A stretch of DNA of 64,000 nt from SABI01 sp028532915 (GTDB taxonomy: Bacteria; Spirochaetota; Spirochaetia; Sphaerochaetales; Sphaerochaetaceae). Location of the stretch: assembly GCA_963677225.1 (NCBI GenBank), contig OY781923.1:2046001-2110000 (forward strand), written 5' to 3'. This document shows, piece by piece, positions 1 through 9,245 of this stretch. The translations under genes were made by a program, and so were the position numbers. Below the pieces are notes generated by a model. The model did not search any database, was not told the origin of the DNA, and saw nothing but the letters and a program-made list of their open reading frames with translations. Each line of letters starts with the position of its first letter. Position 1 is the stretch's first letter.

Positions 1-617
1 GCGTACTCGGGAATCCCCGCTGATATCGGAGATCCCTTCAGACTCGTCTCGTTATAGAGGTTGCTCACATACGAATTACTCGGAACCACATCGATCGTGG
101 ATGAGTTGCTGTGGGTAATGGGGTTGCCTTGGGATGACTGGTATAACCCGACGATCTTCTTATCCTTCACATAGGTATCATAGGCAATATGAGCACCCAA
201 GCCATAAATACGAAGAATCGACCTGGCATAGCTCGGCCAATAGTTGTCGTTGTTCACCCGCATCCTCCACCAGGTCCATCCACAGGTCGTCTGGAATTTT
301 CCACGCGATGCCGACTCGGTGGTCGTAATGTTGATCTCGAAGTTGAACGTCTGGTTATCACTCACATTGTTCTGATAATGCATCTGCACCCAGGACGATC
401 CGTTCCAGTACTGCAGCGAATAATAGTCGGTGCCATAACCAATCCACACATCACGCCGGTAGCACCGCCATACGAACACGGATGCCACGAAGTAGACATA
501 CCGGTGGGAACTCTTACTGCCATCGGCAAGCAATGAACCATCACTGGACCAATTCCGAGTGTAGAGGATCGCCGAGGAGAAGTTCGATTTGCTTATCACG
601 TTTCCTGCTGTAGCCAT
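1..617 (-). CDS. Phage structural/tail protein, C-terminal part off the left edge
   Basis: The minus strand is open from an ATG at 617 to the window edge, giving about 205 residues with no stop. The ATG shares its A with the stop of the upstream tail-fibre gene (TGATG), so the two are translationally coupled. The product begins MATAGNVISKSNFSSAIL and is rich in Trp, Tyr, Ser and Asn (for example TTCGWTWWRMRVNND), as in beta-rich virion or tail-associated proteins. I recognise no named family. Phage origin is inferred from the coupling and from composition. The gene continues beyond the window, so its full length is unknown. Confidence 0.7.
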   Translation of the reverse strand, partial: MATAGNVISKSNFSSAILYTRNWSSDGSLLADGSKSSHRYVYFVASVFVWRCYRRDVWIGYGTDYYSLQYWNGSSWVQMHYQNNVSDNQTFNFEINITTTESASRGKFQTTCGWTWWRMRVNNDNYWPSYARSILRIYGLGAHIAYDTYVKDKKIVGLYQSSQGNPITHSNSSTIDVVPSNSYVSNLYNETSLKGSPISAGIPEY

Positions 618-2554
618 CAGTTGAACACCGCCTCATATACTTTATTCGAAGTCCCAGCCGAATTGACTGTCGTTGCATTCACACTTGTCGCCGAAACCGT
701 CCCGGTCTGTACCGATCCCGACACCACTTCTCCGGAGAGATACAAAGATCTAAACCGTTTCAAGGTCTGACCGATATCGTAGGTAGCATGTGTCCACGGT
801 ACGATCCACATTGACTCGATCTCCCCGTTCATCGCTCCCAGGACCACCTGGGTCGTGATCGCCAGATCGGTATAGACGCCGATATCCGTACCGTTTACGA
901 ACTTACGCACATGCACTTCCTGAGTTCCGGTGAAGAACACTAAGCGATCCTCATCCTTACGAAGACGAGTCACCGTATAGGATGTTCCATCTACTCTGAT
1001 CACTCCGGTGGCAGCAGAGTTGGTACCGACAGGGATGCTGGAGAAACTGTTGTAGAAGTCGGTCCCAGATCGATACTTCTTCATTGTCGCAGAATCCTGG
1101 TTGGTTGATCCGATACTGAAGGTCTTCGAAGAAGCCAGGTAATAGGCATCAGGTTGGAAACCCACCACCGTGTATGAGTTATTCGCACTCGATAAGACCA
1201 GACCACTGAATGCCTGGTTGGTCCACACACGAAGATAATTCGATGTGGCAGTCGCACTACCCCACAGTGCACCCGAGAATACCCAGACGGTTATATCGGG
1301 CCTGGTATCATTGATACCGTAGTTCCCGGCATAATCGCCCCCACCGGAACCAGCCGACCAAAGTTCTCCAGCAGATCGCTCTGGTTCTATCCAGTTCGGT
1401 TCATCATCCGTCCCCGTATTCAACCGATAGTCGAAATCCGACTTGATCTGATCTCCTGTTTGTCCCGGTTTGGTTCTCCACAGCTTACGGTTGGCAAAAT
1501 TACCCGAGTAGCTGAGATGCCACTGCACATGGAAGTTATCCCCGAAGAGACGCATCGGAGTGATCCTGTTGAGAATCGTCGGATCCTTGTCTCCTCCAGC
1601 TGCGGTGATCGTGCTGAATGCAGCACCATTGACATGCAAACGCACCCTCTGGTTTATCCTTCGGGTCGCCAATGTGAAGGAATATCCTTCAATGGTACCC
1701 GAGATGCTGCTGCGATCATCGGTACTTGGGATCAAATCACACATCTCCGAGTACTTGTAGATCGTAGGAGCGATAGTGATCGCCGGTACGGTCGTACCAG
1801 TTACCTTGTCGATCGTCCTGAATCCATCGGAGTTGAACCGTCCGAAGATATCAGCATTCTTCGCCATAAGAGAAGCGATCTTCGCGATCCCGGTAACCCC
1901 ATCGAGATGGAAACCCGTGTTCGGGTACCCGTTCGCATCGGTCGAGTAGATCTCCGATTCCAATCGCGATACCCACAAACTCTTGATGAACGCATCGATA
2001 GCCACGATCGTCTGGAATATCCGATCGGCACCCATCGCCATAGCCATATCCTGCAGCTGCTGATCACTTGCATCGGAGGAGCGCAGGATCTCCATGAACT
2101 GCGATCGTATGAACTGATCGAGACTCAGAGGAGGAGTGATCTCAGCGTCGGTCACCTGAAGGGATTCAACCTTGAACTGCCCGATGACCGCATCACTGGT
2201 GATCTCCGTACCGCTGTTGAAATCTTTCCATACCATGCGGGAGGTAGATGCACTTCCTTCAGTCTCTGCAACTAGCTTGGCAAACCGAACAACCCCGGAA
2301 GCACTGGCGAGAATATATCCTTGTCCTGATGAGGTCACGGTATAGCTGGCCTCATTGAGTTGATACTTGCTGGTTCCCAAATAGATGATGCCAGTAGGAT
2401 ATCCGAACTCACCTTCTGTATTGAATCCCGATACCAGGATCGTCGAACCATCGATGTTCACGCCGATCGCACCGGGGTTCCCCGCAGGACCTTGCGGTCC
2501 GGGTAATCCGTCGAGTACATCTGTGATGGTTATCTGTCCGATCCCTATCGCCAT
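617..2554 (-). CDS. Phage tail fibre / host-specificity-like protein with short collagen-like segment
   Basis: This 645-residue protein should act at the virion tail in host contact. Residues about 15-30 form a short Gly-X-Y stretch (GLPGPQGPAGNPGA), common in phage fibres. The middle is beta-rich with many Ser, Thr and Asn. The C-terminus has the fibre-type motif YDIGQTLKRFRSLYLSG, followed by a Ser/Thr/Val-rich repeat (SGSVQTGTVSATSVNATTV). The ATG at 2554 follows GAGGAACTAGT, a good ribosome site lying over the stop of the preceding Ig-like gene. No signal peptide is visible. Family assignment rests on composition and motifs, not on a named domain. Confidence 0.7.
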   Translation of the reverse strand: MAIGIGQITITDVLDGLPGPQGPAGNPGAIGVNIDGSTILVSGFNTEGEFGYPTGIIYLGTSKYQLNEASYTVTSSGQGYILASASGVVRFAKLVAETEGSASTSRMVWKDFNSGTEITSDAVIGQFKVESLQVTDAEITPPLSLDQFIRSQFMEILRSSDASDQQLQDMAMAMGADRIFQTIVAIDAFIKSLWVSRLESEIYSTDANGYPNTGFHLDGVTGIAKIASLMAKNADIFGRFNSDGFRTIDKVTGTTVPAITIAPTIYKYSEMCDLIPSTDDRSSISGTIEGYSFTLATRRINQRVRLHVNGAAFSTITAAGGDKDPTILNRITPMRLFGDNFHVQWHLSYSGNFANRKLWRTKPGQTGDQIKSDFDYRLNTGTDDEPNWIEPERSAGELWSAGSGGGDYAGNYGINDTRPDITVWVFSGALWGSATATSNYLRVWTNQAFSGLVLSSANNSYTVVGFQPDAYYLASSKTFSIGSTNQDSATMKKYRSGTDFYNSFSSIPVGTNSAATGVIRVDGTSYTVTRLRKDEDRLVFFTGTQEVHVRKFVNGTDIGVYTDLAITTQVVLGAMNGEIESMWIVPWTHATYDIGQTLKRFRSLYLSGEVVSGSVQTGTVSATSVNATTVNSAGTSNKVYEAVFN

Positions 2555-2563
2555 ACTAGTTCC

Positions 2564-2991
2564 TCAGCTCACTGTACAGATGAAAGTCGATCTAGCTTCT
2601 ACATCCACTGATCCCACCGCTTTGGTCTTTCCTGTGCCGAAGGAAGAAGAGATTCCATCTTTGTCGATCTTAGCCCAGCTGTAGGTATAGGTGGTCCCCG
2701 CAGCATCGATCTCTTCTCCATTCTGATAGAGGTGTGCGGTAAGATCGGTGGAGATCAGGCCATTCTTGAAGATCTCACCATTGGAGAATTTGACCACCAC
2801 CTGGATCGGATCATTGAAATCAAGCACAGTCACCGGATCGCTGGTATAGTTGTCCCCCACCACTGAGTCGGTGATGATCACCCGGTATTGCTGCATACTC
2901 GCGACCGCACTTTGGGAAACCGTGTAATCCACCGATGTTGCCAGGGAGATATTCGTCCACGCAGCTCCCTCTAGCTTCTGCCACTGATACG
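2564..2991 (-). pseudogene. Phage Ig-like domain protein, 5' end removed by IS insertion
   Basis: About 142 codons remain, from YQWQKLEGAAWTN to a TGA just before the tail-fibre gene. The remnant looks like an Ig-like beta-sandwich (YQWQ, then QQYRVIITDS), followed by a second beta-rich region with a YSWAKID core. Such domains decorate phage tail proteins. The coding frame enters the IS end at 2991/2992. A nominal ATG at 3034 lies inside IS sequence and is not the real start. Sequence on the far side of the IS (from 4631) does not continue the protein, so the N-terminal part is missing rather than merely displaced. Likely non-functional. Confidence 0.7.
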
Positions 2992-4630
2992 TAGAGTCTC
3001 CTGAATAGATAGTATCTATATACATTATAAGCAATAAATGCTATAATCCGAGAGTGTAAATGCATGATAGACGCTATATTTTATCATAAAACCCTTGCAC
3101 CTGGAGAGAGCGTTGTACAGAAAAAAAGAACCAACTGGCCAGATGGAGTTTATCAACTTCCATATGAAATTCGGTGGTGAGCTGAATCCTCGAAACCGTT
3201 GGGTTCAGCTTGCACAGCTCATCCCTTGAGATGAATATGAAGAAGAGTATGCTGCAAAATTCCCATCAAAAAGGGGGAATGAAGCCAAGCCGTTTCGGAT
3301 GGCTCTCGGAGCCCTTCTGATAAAAGAAATGAAGAATCTTCCTGATGAAGAACTGGTGGAAGACATCAAAGAAAATCCCTACTACCAGTATCTGCTGGGG
3401 CTCGAGAGTTTCCAGGATACCGCGCCGTTTGAAGCATCATCACTTGTGCATTTTAGAAAAAGGATCACACCTGAGATGCTCAAAGAGATCAATGAGAAGA
3501 TCGTGAAACGACAGCTTGAGAAGGACGCAGAAGATCACGAAGATGATGACACTAATCCTTCTTCCGGTTCGTCTGATGGGAAGATCAACGAGTCTTCTTC
3601 TGATCATAAGGGACAGCTTCTGGTCGATGCGACCTGTACACCGGCTGACATCAGATTTCCTACCGATTTGAGTCTACTCAATGAAGCGAGAGAGAAGACC
3701 GAAGAGATTATCGACTATCTCCATCGTCCCTATGTCTCTGTAGAGAAGAAACCGAGAACCTATAGGGAAAAAGCGAGAAAGGATTTTCTCTTTATCTCCC
3801 GTAATCGTCGGCCTCGAAAAAATCTTATCAGGAAGGGGATACGCAAGCAGCTTCAGTATCTGAGACGAAATCTTGCACATATCGAAGCTATGGGAGAAAG
3901 GGAAGGATGTTTCTCTCTTCCTGGGAGAATGTATCGGAATCTCCTTGTTGTGAATGAAGTCTATCGGCAGCAGAATCTGATGTATCGAAAGAACAGCAGG
4001 TCTATTCCATCACGGATAGTAAGCATTTCACAGCCTCATGTGAGACCGATCGTGAGAGGAAAGACCAATACTCCTGTGGAATTCAAAGCGAAGGTGTCTG
4101 TGTCCAGGATAGAAGGGTATGCATTTCTTGAGACACTGGGGTGGGAACCGTATAACGAAAGTACGAAACTGAAAGAACATGTAGAAGATTACCACAGACG
4201 GTTTTGGTATTACCCGAAGTCGATTCTGGCAGATAAGATCTACAGGACGAGAGAAAATCTGAGGTACTGCAAAGATCTTGGGATTCGTCTTGCCGGTCCT
4301 CCGTTGGGTAGACCTCCAAAGGATGATAAAGTGTATCGGACGATGCTGAAAGAGTCTCGACGTGATGAGATTGATCGAATACCCATTGAGGGAGTATTCG
4401 GCGTAGCCAAGCGAAAGTACACCCTTGATCGAGTAAGAACGAAACTGGCAGAGACAAGTGAAACCACCATCGCACTGGTGGTCCTGGGATTGAACCTGAA
4501 GAAGATCCTGAGAGATTTTTTTGCTCTGCTCAGATGGCTGTTTGGATTGCACCGATTTCGTCTAATTTTTGGGTGAAACAGGGTAAAACTATGTGGTCTT
4601 ACTGAAAAGCGATATATTCAGTAGACTCTA
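2992..4630 (+). mobile_element. IS5-family insertion sequence, about 1.64 kb
   Basis: Terminal inverted repeats are visible: TAGAGTCTCCTGAATAGATAG at the left end (2992-3012), and its counterpart on the opposite strand at the right end (4610-4630, reading TAGAGTCTACTGAATATATCG). They agree at 18 of 21 positions. If the outermost TA is a duplicated target, the repeats proper begin GAGTCT, which would fit a TA duplication as made by some IS5 subgroups. The element carries one transposase frame, interrupted by a stop, and sits inside a phage gene. Confidence 0.8.
3113..4576 (+). pseudogene. IS5-family transposase with an in-frame TGA near the N-terminus
   Basis: Translation from TTG at 3113 (after GGAGAGAGCG) gives MYRKKEPTGQMEFINFHMKF and continues to LAQLIP. 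It then meets TGA at 3227-3229 and resumes in the same frame as DEYEEEYAAKFP through MALGALLIKEMKN to the end at 4576. In relatives this position reads LIPW, so the stop replaces a conserved Trp (TGG to TGA). The rest is an intact DUF772 plus DDE_Tnp_1-type transposase: LVDATCTPADIRFPTDLSLL carries the first acidic residue, LADKIYRTRENLRYC the second region, and IEGVFGVAKRKY the Glu region. A shortened product from ATG 3299 (425 residues) would lack the N-terminal domain and is probably inactive. Confidence 0.8.
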
Positions 4631-4642
4631 AATAGGACCATC

Positions 4643-4694
4643 TGGTCCCTTGGTATTCCCAACATGCCTCAAGTGTATTGGGATCAAGGGACCA
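4643..4694. repeat. Long imperfect hairpin beside the IS5-family element
   Basis: TGGTCCCTTG at 4643-4652 is perfectly inverted as CAAGGGACCA at 4685-4694. An inner pair (ATTCCCAA and TTGGGAT) extends the stem with one bulge and leaves a loop of roughly 15 bases. A smaller palindrome, GGACCATCTGGTCC, overlaps its left arm. There is no T-run on either side, so it is not a standard intrinsic terminator. It lies 3' of the lectin-like gene and 13 bases outside the IS. Confidence 0.6.
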
Positions 4695-4810
4695 TCAATA
4701 GGTCAGGATTTTGATTATTGAAATGTTGGATGAGTGGGAAGGATATAGGTACAGGGGAGTTCTCGCACCCCCCTTTTAATGGTTGAATGGATGAATTGTT
4801 GAATAGCTCA

Positions 4811-6271
4811 TCAGAAAGCCCTCACAGGCCTGACCCTGCAAGCGTCGGACTGGAGGTTGCCGAGCCGGTCCCCATAGTAGAAGCCCTGGACCCACGCGTA
4901 TTCACCGCCGAATTCTTCAGAGGAACTCCAGTAGTAGCTGCTAGAAAAACCGCCAAGGCCTTTTCGATATAGGTTCTCGTACATCAGGTTCAGCTCATCC
5001 TTCGAGGGCAGGAACCAGTCGTCGTATTTTCCTCCGGTATAATTCGCACAGATGTTCGCAGCATAGCTCACTGTAGTGGTTCCCATACTCTGAGTGTATG
5101 CGTTAATCCCGGTGCTCCCCATAGATTCCACTAAGTTTTCGGTGTTTGCTTCACCGGTTCCTATCGCCGTTCCTGTGCCGACTGTTAGATTATCCCCCCC
5201 GGGTGTTGTCCGGTAATACCCAAAGATTTGGTAGTACTCGCCGTTCACCTCAATATCCGAAGGAGCCACCTCCAGATACCGCCACCCGTCGCTATAACTC
5301 CCCTTGTCGTAGAAAATAAGACCACCAGCAGGACCGATATCGCCAATAATATAATAGTCTCTCCAATTCGCATATAAAATTTGGTCTTCAGACATGGTAA
5401 ATAAGGAGTCAGACCTAACAAAATCTCCATTCCCATTATCTCCAGTTCTCCACCCAATTAATATATATCCGTCCTTGTTTATCATTGGAAGTTTCCTGTA
5501 TGGGGATCTAAACACCACGGATTGCTTTTCGTTGAAAGAAAGAACTTTTCCTTCATCTATAAAGGTCAATGCAAATTTGGGACGCAACACATCTAAGATA
5601 TCTCTTGGTCCTTCCGGCATGTTTTTATATAGACCCCAAAGTGGCAAATCAAAATTAATACTTTGATTTTCTAATCCTCTGCTTGTAATTGTGAACGTGA
5701 GGGCTTTTGCATCCTTGAAAAAACTTTCACGTTCAGCCTCACTTTCTCCGAATTGAATCCAAAATTCCCTTGAATCCTCGCCATATCTACTAAGCGTGAT
5801 TGGAGATTTGAGAGAATGGTTATTGACACGTAAAAATTCCCCTCGATCATTATCCAGAAACACATAGTCTAGAAAGTCTTCATCTAAAGTAAAAGAACTT
5901 GAACTAAATAGATTCTTTGCAGGATCGTTCTTGAAAACCATATAGAATATGCCACTTCCATCTCCTATCTGATCAAGTTTCTGAATGTCTGAAGTCATCA
6001 TTCCTGCCATTTTTTCCTTCGTGAATCGTTTGGCGTTCATTTCCGGGTAATGTAGCAACATATAGGTCTCGCTAATAACAGGAAACACACTAATGCTAAA
6101 TGAATTACTGGATAAAGACTGTGAGCTCATTATTTTTTGAAGATAGGTCGAAACGGCATCTTTTTGATCAAAAATTGAAGTTGCAAGTGTCGAAGACTCT
6201 ACCATACCTCCAGCAACCAAAAAGGGGATTACATAGAGCAACATTATTATAGAACCCACTATTTTTTTCAT
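4811..6271 (-). CDS. Exported protein with InlB-like repeat and C-terminal DUF1566 lectin-like domain
   Basis: The ATG at 6271 is preferred over the longer frame because AGGAG precedes it and it opens a signal peptide (MKKIVGSIIMLLYVIPFLVA). The product is 486 residues. Residues ~30-260 are unassigned and come from AT-rich DNA. Residues ~265-320 resemble a Listeria-Bacteroides repeat (GYILIGWRTGDNG ... DQILYANW). The last ~150 residues are a DUF1566/Lcl-type domain: GDIGPAGGLIFYDKGSYSDG, DDWFLPSKDELNLMYENL, SSYYWSSSEE, ending CRVRPVRAF. This C-type-lectin-like fold is used by spirochaete surface proteins and by some diversity-generating-retroelement targets. No reverse transcriptase is seen here. 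The 3' third is clearly more GC-rich than the rest, so the domain may have been acquired separately. Confidence 0.75.
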   Translation of the reverse strand: MKKIVGSIIMLLYVIPFLVAGGMVESSTLATSIFDQKDAVSTYLQKIMSSQSLSSNSFSISVFPVISETYMLLHYPEMNAKRFTKEKMAGMMTSDIQKLDQIGDGSGIFYMVFKNDPAKNLFSSSSFTLDEDFLDYVFLDNDRGEFLRVNNHSLKSPITLSRYGEDSREFWIQFGESEAERESFFKDAKALTFTITSRGLENQSINFDLPLWGLYKNMPEGPRDILDVLRPKFALTFIDEGKVLSFNEKQSVVFRSPYRKLPMINKDGYILIGWRTGDNGNGDFVRSDSLFTMSEDQILYANWRDYYIIGDIGPAGGLIFYDKGSYSDGWRYLEVAPSDIEVNGEYYQIFGYYRTTPGGDNLTVGTGTAIGTGEANTENLVESMGSTGINAYTQSMGTTTVSYAANICANYTGGKYDDWFLPSKDELNLMYENLYRKGLGGFSSSYYWSSSEEFGGEYAWVQGFYYGDRLGNLQSDACRVRPVRAF

Positions 6272-6409
6272 TTCTTCACTACTCCTTCTATTGATTGAGG
6301 AAATTCGGCGTACATGGTTTCCAAGAATTATTGGTACACGCATTCTTAATGTGAGAATTTCATTGATTCAATAACAGATTACAATCACGGATCATTGGAA
6401 GTATTATTC

Positions 6410-7027
6410 TCACATTATCTCCAGTGGTTTCCACTTCAACTCTTTTGGATCGAATTTCCGTATGATTCTTTTTGAAATAATGTAGCTTTCAAGTGTTAGA
6501 CTTGATTGTCCGTATGAATTAGAAATCGGATAATGTTCGCCAATGAATAAAATCGGTTGAGGATCATAATCTAGATTCTTCATCAATGATTCATAATCCA
6601 TTGCATAGAAATCATAATTATCAAACTGATTACCATATCCAATTAGTATCTTTGAATCCGCGTTTGTCACCATAAGGTGAGAAAACTCTTGGTACCCTCC
6701 ATTTCTCCCTTCGAGATGATTTTCATGTTCTAAAATGACTCTAAAACGTTTTAGCCATGCAGAGTGAGGATCTGTAACCCATGTTCTGGCCCGATTTTCA
6801 ACGATGTCTTCTTCTTTATAAAAAACGTGATCTATCGAATAGTACTCATGCTGCACATATAGCTTCAGAACCGCTGCAAGACCTTCTACTATTGTTGAAA
6901 TAAATGATGTGAATTCGGTATTCGAAGAAAAAGTTGAACAATATTTTTCAAACTGTTCTTCGTAAAGAGTTCTTAATATTCTATCCAGTTCTTCCAGTTG
7001 TGTTACTGCGTCAACCATTATACTCAC
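6410..7027 (-). CDS. Hypothetical protein, 205 residues
   Basis: I do not recognise this family. The GTG at 7027 (or an in-frame ATG three codons on) follows AAAGGTGAAGG. The product is acidic and aromatic-rich, with an alpha-helical first ~60 residues (LEELDRILRTLYEEQFEKY) and a beta-rich later part (SKILIGYGNQFDNYDFYAMD). There is no signal peptide or membrane segment. Codon use is AT-rich like the 5' part of the neighbouring lectin-like gene and unlike the surrounding chromosome, which fits cargo of the prophage or island. It sits just left of the IS1634-like element. Confidence 0.6.
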   Translation of the reverse strand: MSIMVDAVTQLEELDRILRTLYEEQFEKYCSTFSSNTEFTSFISTIVEGLAAVLKLYVQHEYYSIDHVFYKEEDIVENRARTWVTDPHSAWLKRFRVILEHENHLEGRNGGYQEFSHLMVTNADSKILIGYGNQFDNYDFYAMDYESLMKNLDYDPQPILFIGEHYPISNSYGQSSLTLESYIISKRIIRKFDPKELKWKPLEIM

Positions 7028-7265
7028 GCACCTTCACCTTTATATTTACTACGGTACATCTGCGTTAATGATAAATCAACAAAAAAATCCCCAAGTTATT
7101 AAATCTGAACTTCCTAAGAAATTATTACTCAATCGATCTTAAAGGTCGAAAAAATATCGATAAATCATTACAACAATAGAAAAAGGAGCATGTTTTCTGT
7201 TGAAAATGCTGGTTTGTTCTGCTCTACTTAGAGTTAGAAAGTATTACACAAATAAGGCGGAGCCA

Positions 7266-8996
7266 ATGTATTTGAAAGCACTTGTCGATATTCCGAATAT
7301 AAGCGGGAAGATCGTAACACAGAGAAAAAAAGATTCGACCTACATTTTCTACGAGTACGATCGAGTCTATGATCCTGTCAGGAAGTACAATGTTCCCAAG
7401 AGAGCTGTTATCGGGAAGCTTTCATCTGACGATGAAAGGAAAATGTATCCCAATGGAAATTTCCTGAAGTACTTCCCTACTGCTGAACTGTCACATATCA
7501 ACCGTGATGCTTCAAGAAGCTGCTGTTTGAGAATCGGCTCCTGGTTGGTGATCAGGGACATTATCAGACACTACGGTCTGTTTGATCTTATCGAAGATAT
7601 CATAGGGCGGGATGCCGGACTGTTTCTCGATCTGACAGCATATTCCATTATCAGCGAGAATAATGCCGGACAGTACTATCCCGATTATGCGTATAATCAT
7701 CCTCTGTTCACACAGGACATGAAAATCTGCAGCGATTCAAAGGTTTCCGAATTCCTGTCTACTATGCCTGAATGGTGCAGTGTTGACTTTCTTGACAGAT
7801 GGAATGAAAAACGGGATCACAGAGAGAAAATCTATATCTCCTATGATTCCACCAACAAGGACTGTCAGGCAGGCGATATCGAGATGCTCGAGTATGGTCA
7901 TTCAAAGAGCGGTAAAGGCCTTCCTGTATTCAACTTTTCTGTCGCCTACGATAAAACCAAAAGGGTCCCGTTATTTTATGAGGCGTATCCCGGCAGTATT
8001 GTCGATATCTCACAGCTGCAGTATATGCTGGAGAAAGCTAAAAGCTACGGATATCGTCGCTGTGGTTTCATTCTTGACCGCGGGTACTTCTGCAAGTCGA
8101 ATATTCAGTATATGGATTCCTGCGGCTATGAATTCATCATCATGGTCAAGGGGAAGAAACGGCTCGTCTCAGACCTTGTACTACAGCACAAAGGAAGTTT
8201 CGAAATCGATCGCAACTGTTTCATCAAAGGGCACAGAATCTACGGAAAGACCGTGAAAGCAAAACTGTTTACTGATGATGAACATGACCGGTATTTCCAT
8301 CTCTTCCACTCTACAGCCCTCCAACATTCACAGAGAAGCTCTCTGGAACTTGATCTGGAACGGATGGGAAAAATCCTTGAGAAGTACCGCATGAAGCCAG
8401 TGAAGCTTCCTGATGTGTATGAACAGTACTTTGAGCTCTATTACAATGAACAGAACAATGTTCTTGTTCACTGGAAAGAGCGAGCCGATGTAATAGAGCA
8501 GGAACTGTCTCTCTGTGGGTACTTTTCCATTGTCACCTCAGAGAAGATGTCAGCACAGGATGCCATCGATCTGTACAAGAGCAGAGATTCTTCTGAGAAA
8601 CTCTTCAGAAGCGACAAAACGTTCCTTGGGAACAGAAGCCTCAGAACCTATTCACAGCAGTCAGCGGATACGAAGATCTTTATTGAGTTCGTGGCACTCA
8701 TCATCCGCAATCGATTCTACACGCTGCTCAAAGATGAGATGGAACGCATGGACAAGAAACCGAACTATATGACGGTTCCTGCAGCATTGAAAGAATTAGA
8801 CAAAATTGAAATGGTGAGGCAATATGATGGGGTATATCGACTTGATCATGCGATAACAAAGACTCAGAAAACAATTTTGAAAGCTTTTGGGCTGGACAGT
8901 GATGTTGTTCACACTACAGCTGTGGCCATCGGTGAAATTCTTGGAAGCACGGGTGAAGCTACACAATCAGGAGAAAGAAAACATGGCAAGAACTAA
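7266..8996 (+). CDS. IS1634-family transposase
   Basis: The protein is about 576 residues from ATG 7266 (MYLKALVDIPNISGK). An upstream in-frame TTG at 7200 after AAAAAGGAG would add 22 residues and cannot be excluded. It carries the IS4-superfamily DDE core: YISYDSTNKDCQAGDIEMLE (first Asp), CGFILDRGYFCKSNIQYM (second Asp, beta-strand), and a later helical region SRDSSEKLFRSDKTFLGNRS with the Glu-x6-Lys signature. Length and order of motifs match intact members, and no stop or frameshift is visible, so it may be active. Its stop overlaps the start of the small 73-residue gene. Confidence 0.85.
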   Translation: MYLKALVDIPNISGKIVTQRKKDSTYIFYEYDRVYDPVRKYNVPKRAVIGKLSSDDERKMYPNGNFLKYFPTAELSHINRDASRSCCLRIGSWLVIRDIIRHYGLFDLIEDIIGRDAGLFLDLTAYSIISENNAGQYYPDYAYNHPLFTQDMKICSDSKVSEFLSTMPEWCSVDFLDRWNEKRDHREKIYISYDSTNKDCQAGDIEMLEYGHSKSGKGLPVFNFSVAYDKTKRVPLFYEAYPGSIVDISQLQYMLEKAKSYGYRRCGFILDRGYFCKSNIQYMDSCGYEFIIMVKGKKRLVSDLVLQHKGSFEIDRNCFIKGHRIYGKTVKAKLFTDDEHDRYFHLFHSTALQHSQRSSLELDLERMGKILEKYRMKPVKLPDVYEQYFELYYNEQNNVLVHWKERADVIEQELSLCGYFSIVTSEKMSAQDAIDLYKSRDSSEKLFRSDKTFLGNRSLRTYSQQSADTKIFIEFVALIIRNRFYTLLKDEMERMDKKPNYMTVPAALKELDKIEMVRQYDGVYRLDHAITKTQKTILKAFGLDSDVVHTTAVAIGEILGSTGEATQSGERKHGKN

Positions 8997-9204
8997 GACA
9001 ATGGCCTCTATAGATGCAAAGATTGAGAAAGCTCAGACAGCTGTTGAAAAGACGAAAGCCAGATATGATGCTGCAATTACCGAACTTGAAGCACTCTATG
9101 CTGAGAAGAAAGATCTTCAGGCAAAGGAGCTCGCTGCTGCAATCGAGAAAAGTGGAAAGTCCTACGAAGATGTCCTGACTTTTATTAAGAGCGGGAAGCG
9201 TTGA
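8983..9204 (+). CDS. Small coiled-coil protein coupled to the IS1634-like transposase
   Basis: The ATG at 8983 follows AGGAGAAAGAAAAC and lies 14 bases inside the transposase gene, so translation is probably coupled. The 73-residue product (MARTKTMASIDAKIEKAQTA) is a Lys/Glu/Ala-rich predicted coiled coil with a short tail, GKSYEDVLTFIKSGKR. Similar small proteins accompany transposases and conjugative elements in anaerobes (DUF4315-like in flavour), but I cannot assign a function. It may help transposase assembly or regulation; that is inference from position only. Confidence 0.65.
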   Translation: MARTKTMASIDAKIEKAQTAVEKTKARYDAAITELEALYAEKKDLQAKELAAAIEKSGKSYEDVLTFIKSGKR

Positions 9205-9245
9205 GCAATCATTATTCTCTTTGAGTAATAAAATTTCAGGAAGTT

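Larger units (their letters stand above)
7108..9245 (+). mobile_element. IS1634-like (IS4 superfamily) insertion sequence, about 2.1 kb
   Basis: Terminal inverted repeats of about 25 bases are visible: AACTTCCTAAGAAATTATTA then CTCAA at 7108-7132, and on the opposite strand at 9221-9245 AACTTCCTGAAATTTTATTA then CTCAA. The element holds the transposase and a small coupled gene. Its right end cuts the phage integrase gene. I could not identify a clear target duplication (left flank ends AAATCTG, right flank starts AAGGTAG), which fits an IS-adjacent deletion that removed the rest of the integrase. Confidence 0.75.

Noticed and set aside
189..536. 115-residue plus-strand frame at the left edge
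   Set aside because: It is the shadow of the open minus-strand phage gene, which is coupled to the tail-fibre gene and runs off the edge.
4811..6271. Complete diversity-generating retroelement
   Set aside because: Only a possible target protein is present. I see no reverse transcriptase, accessory gene or template repeat in the window.
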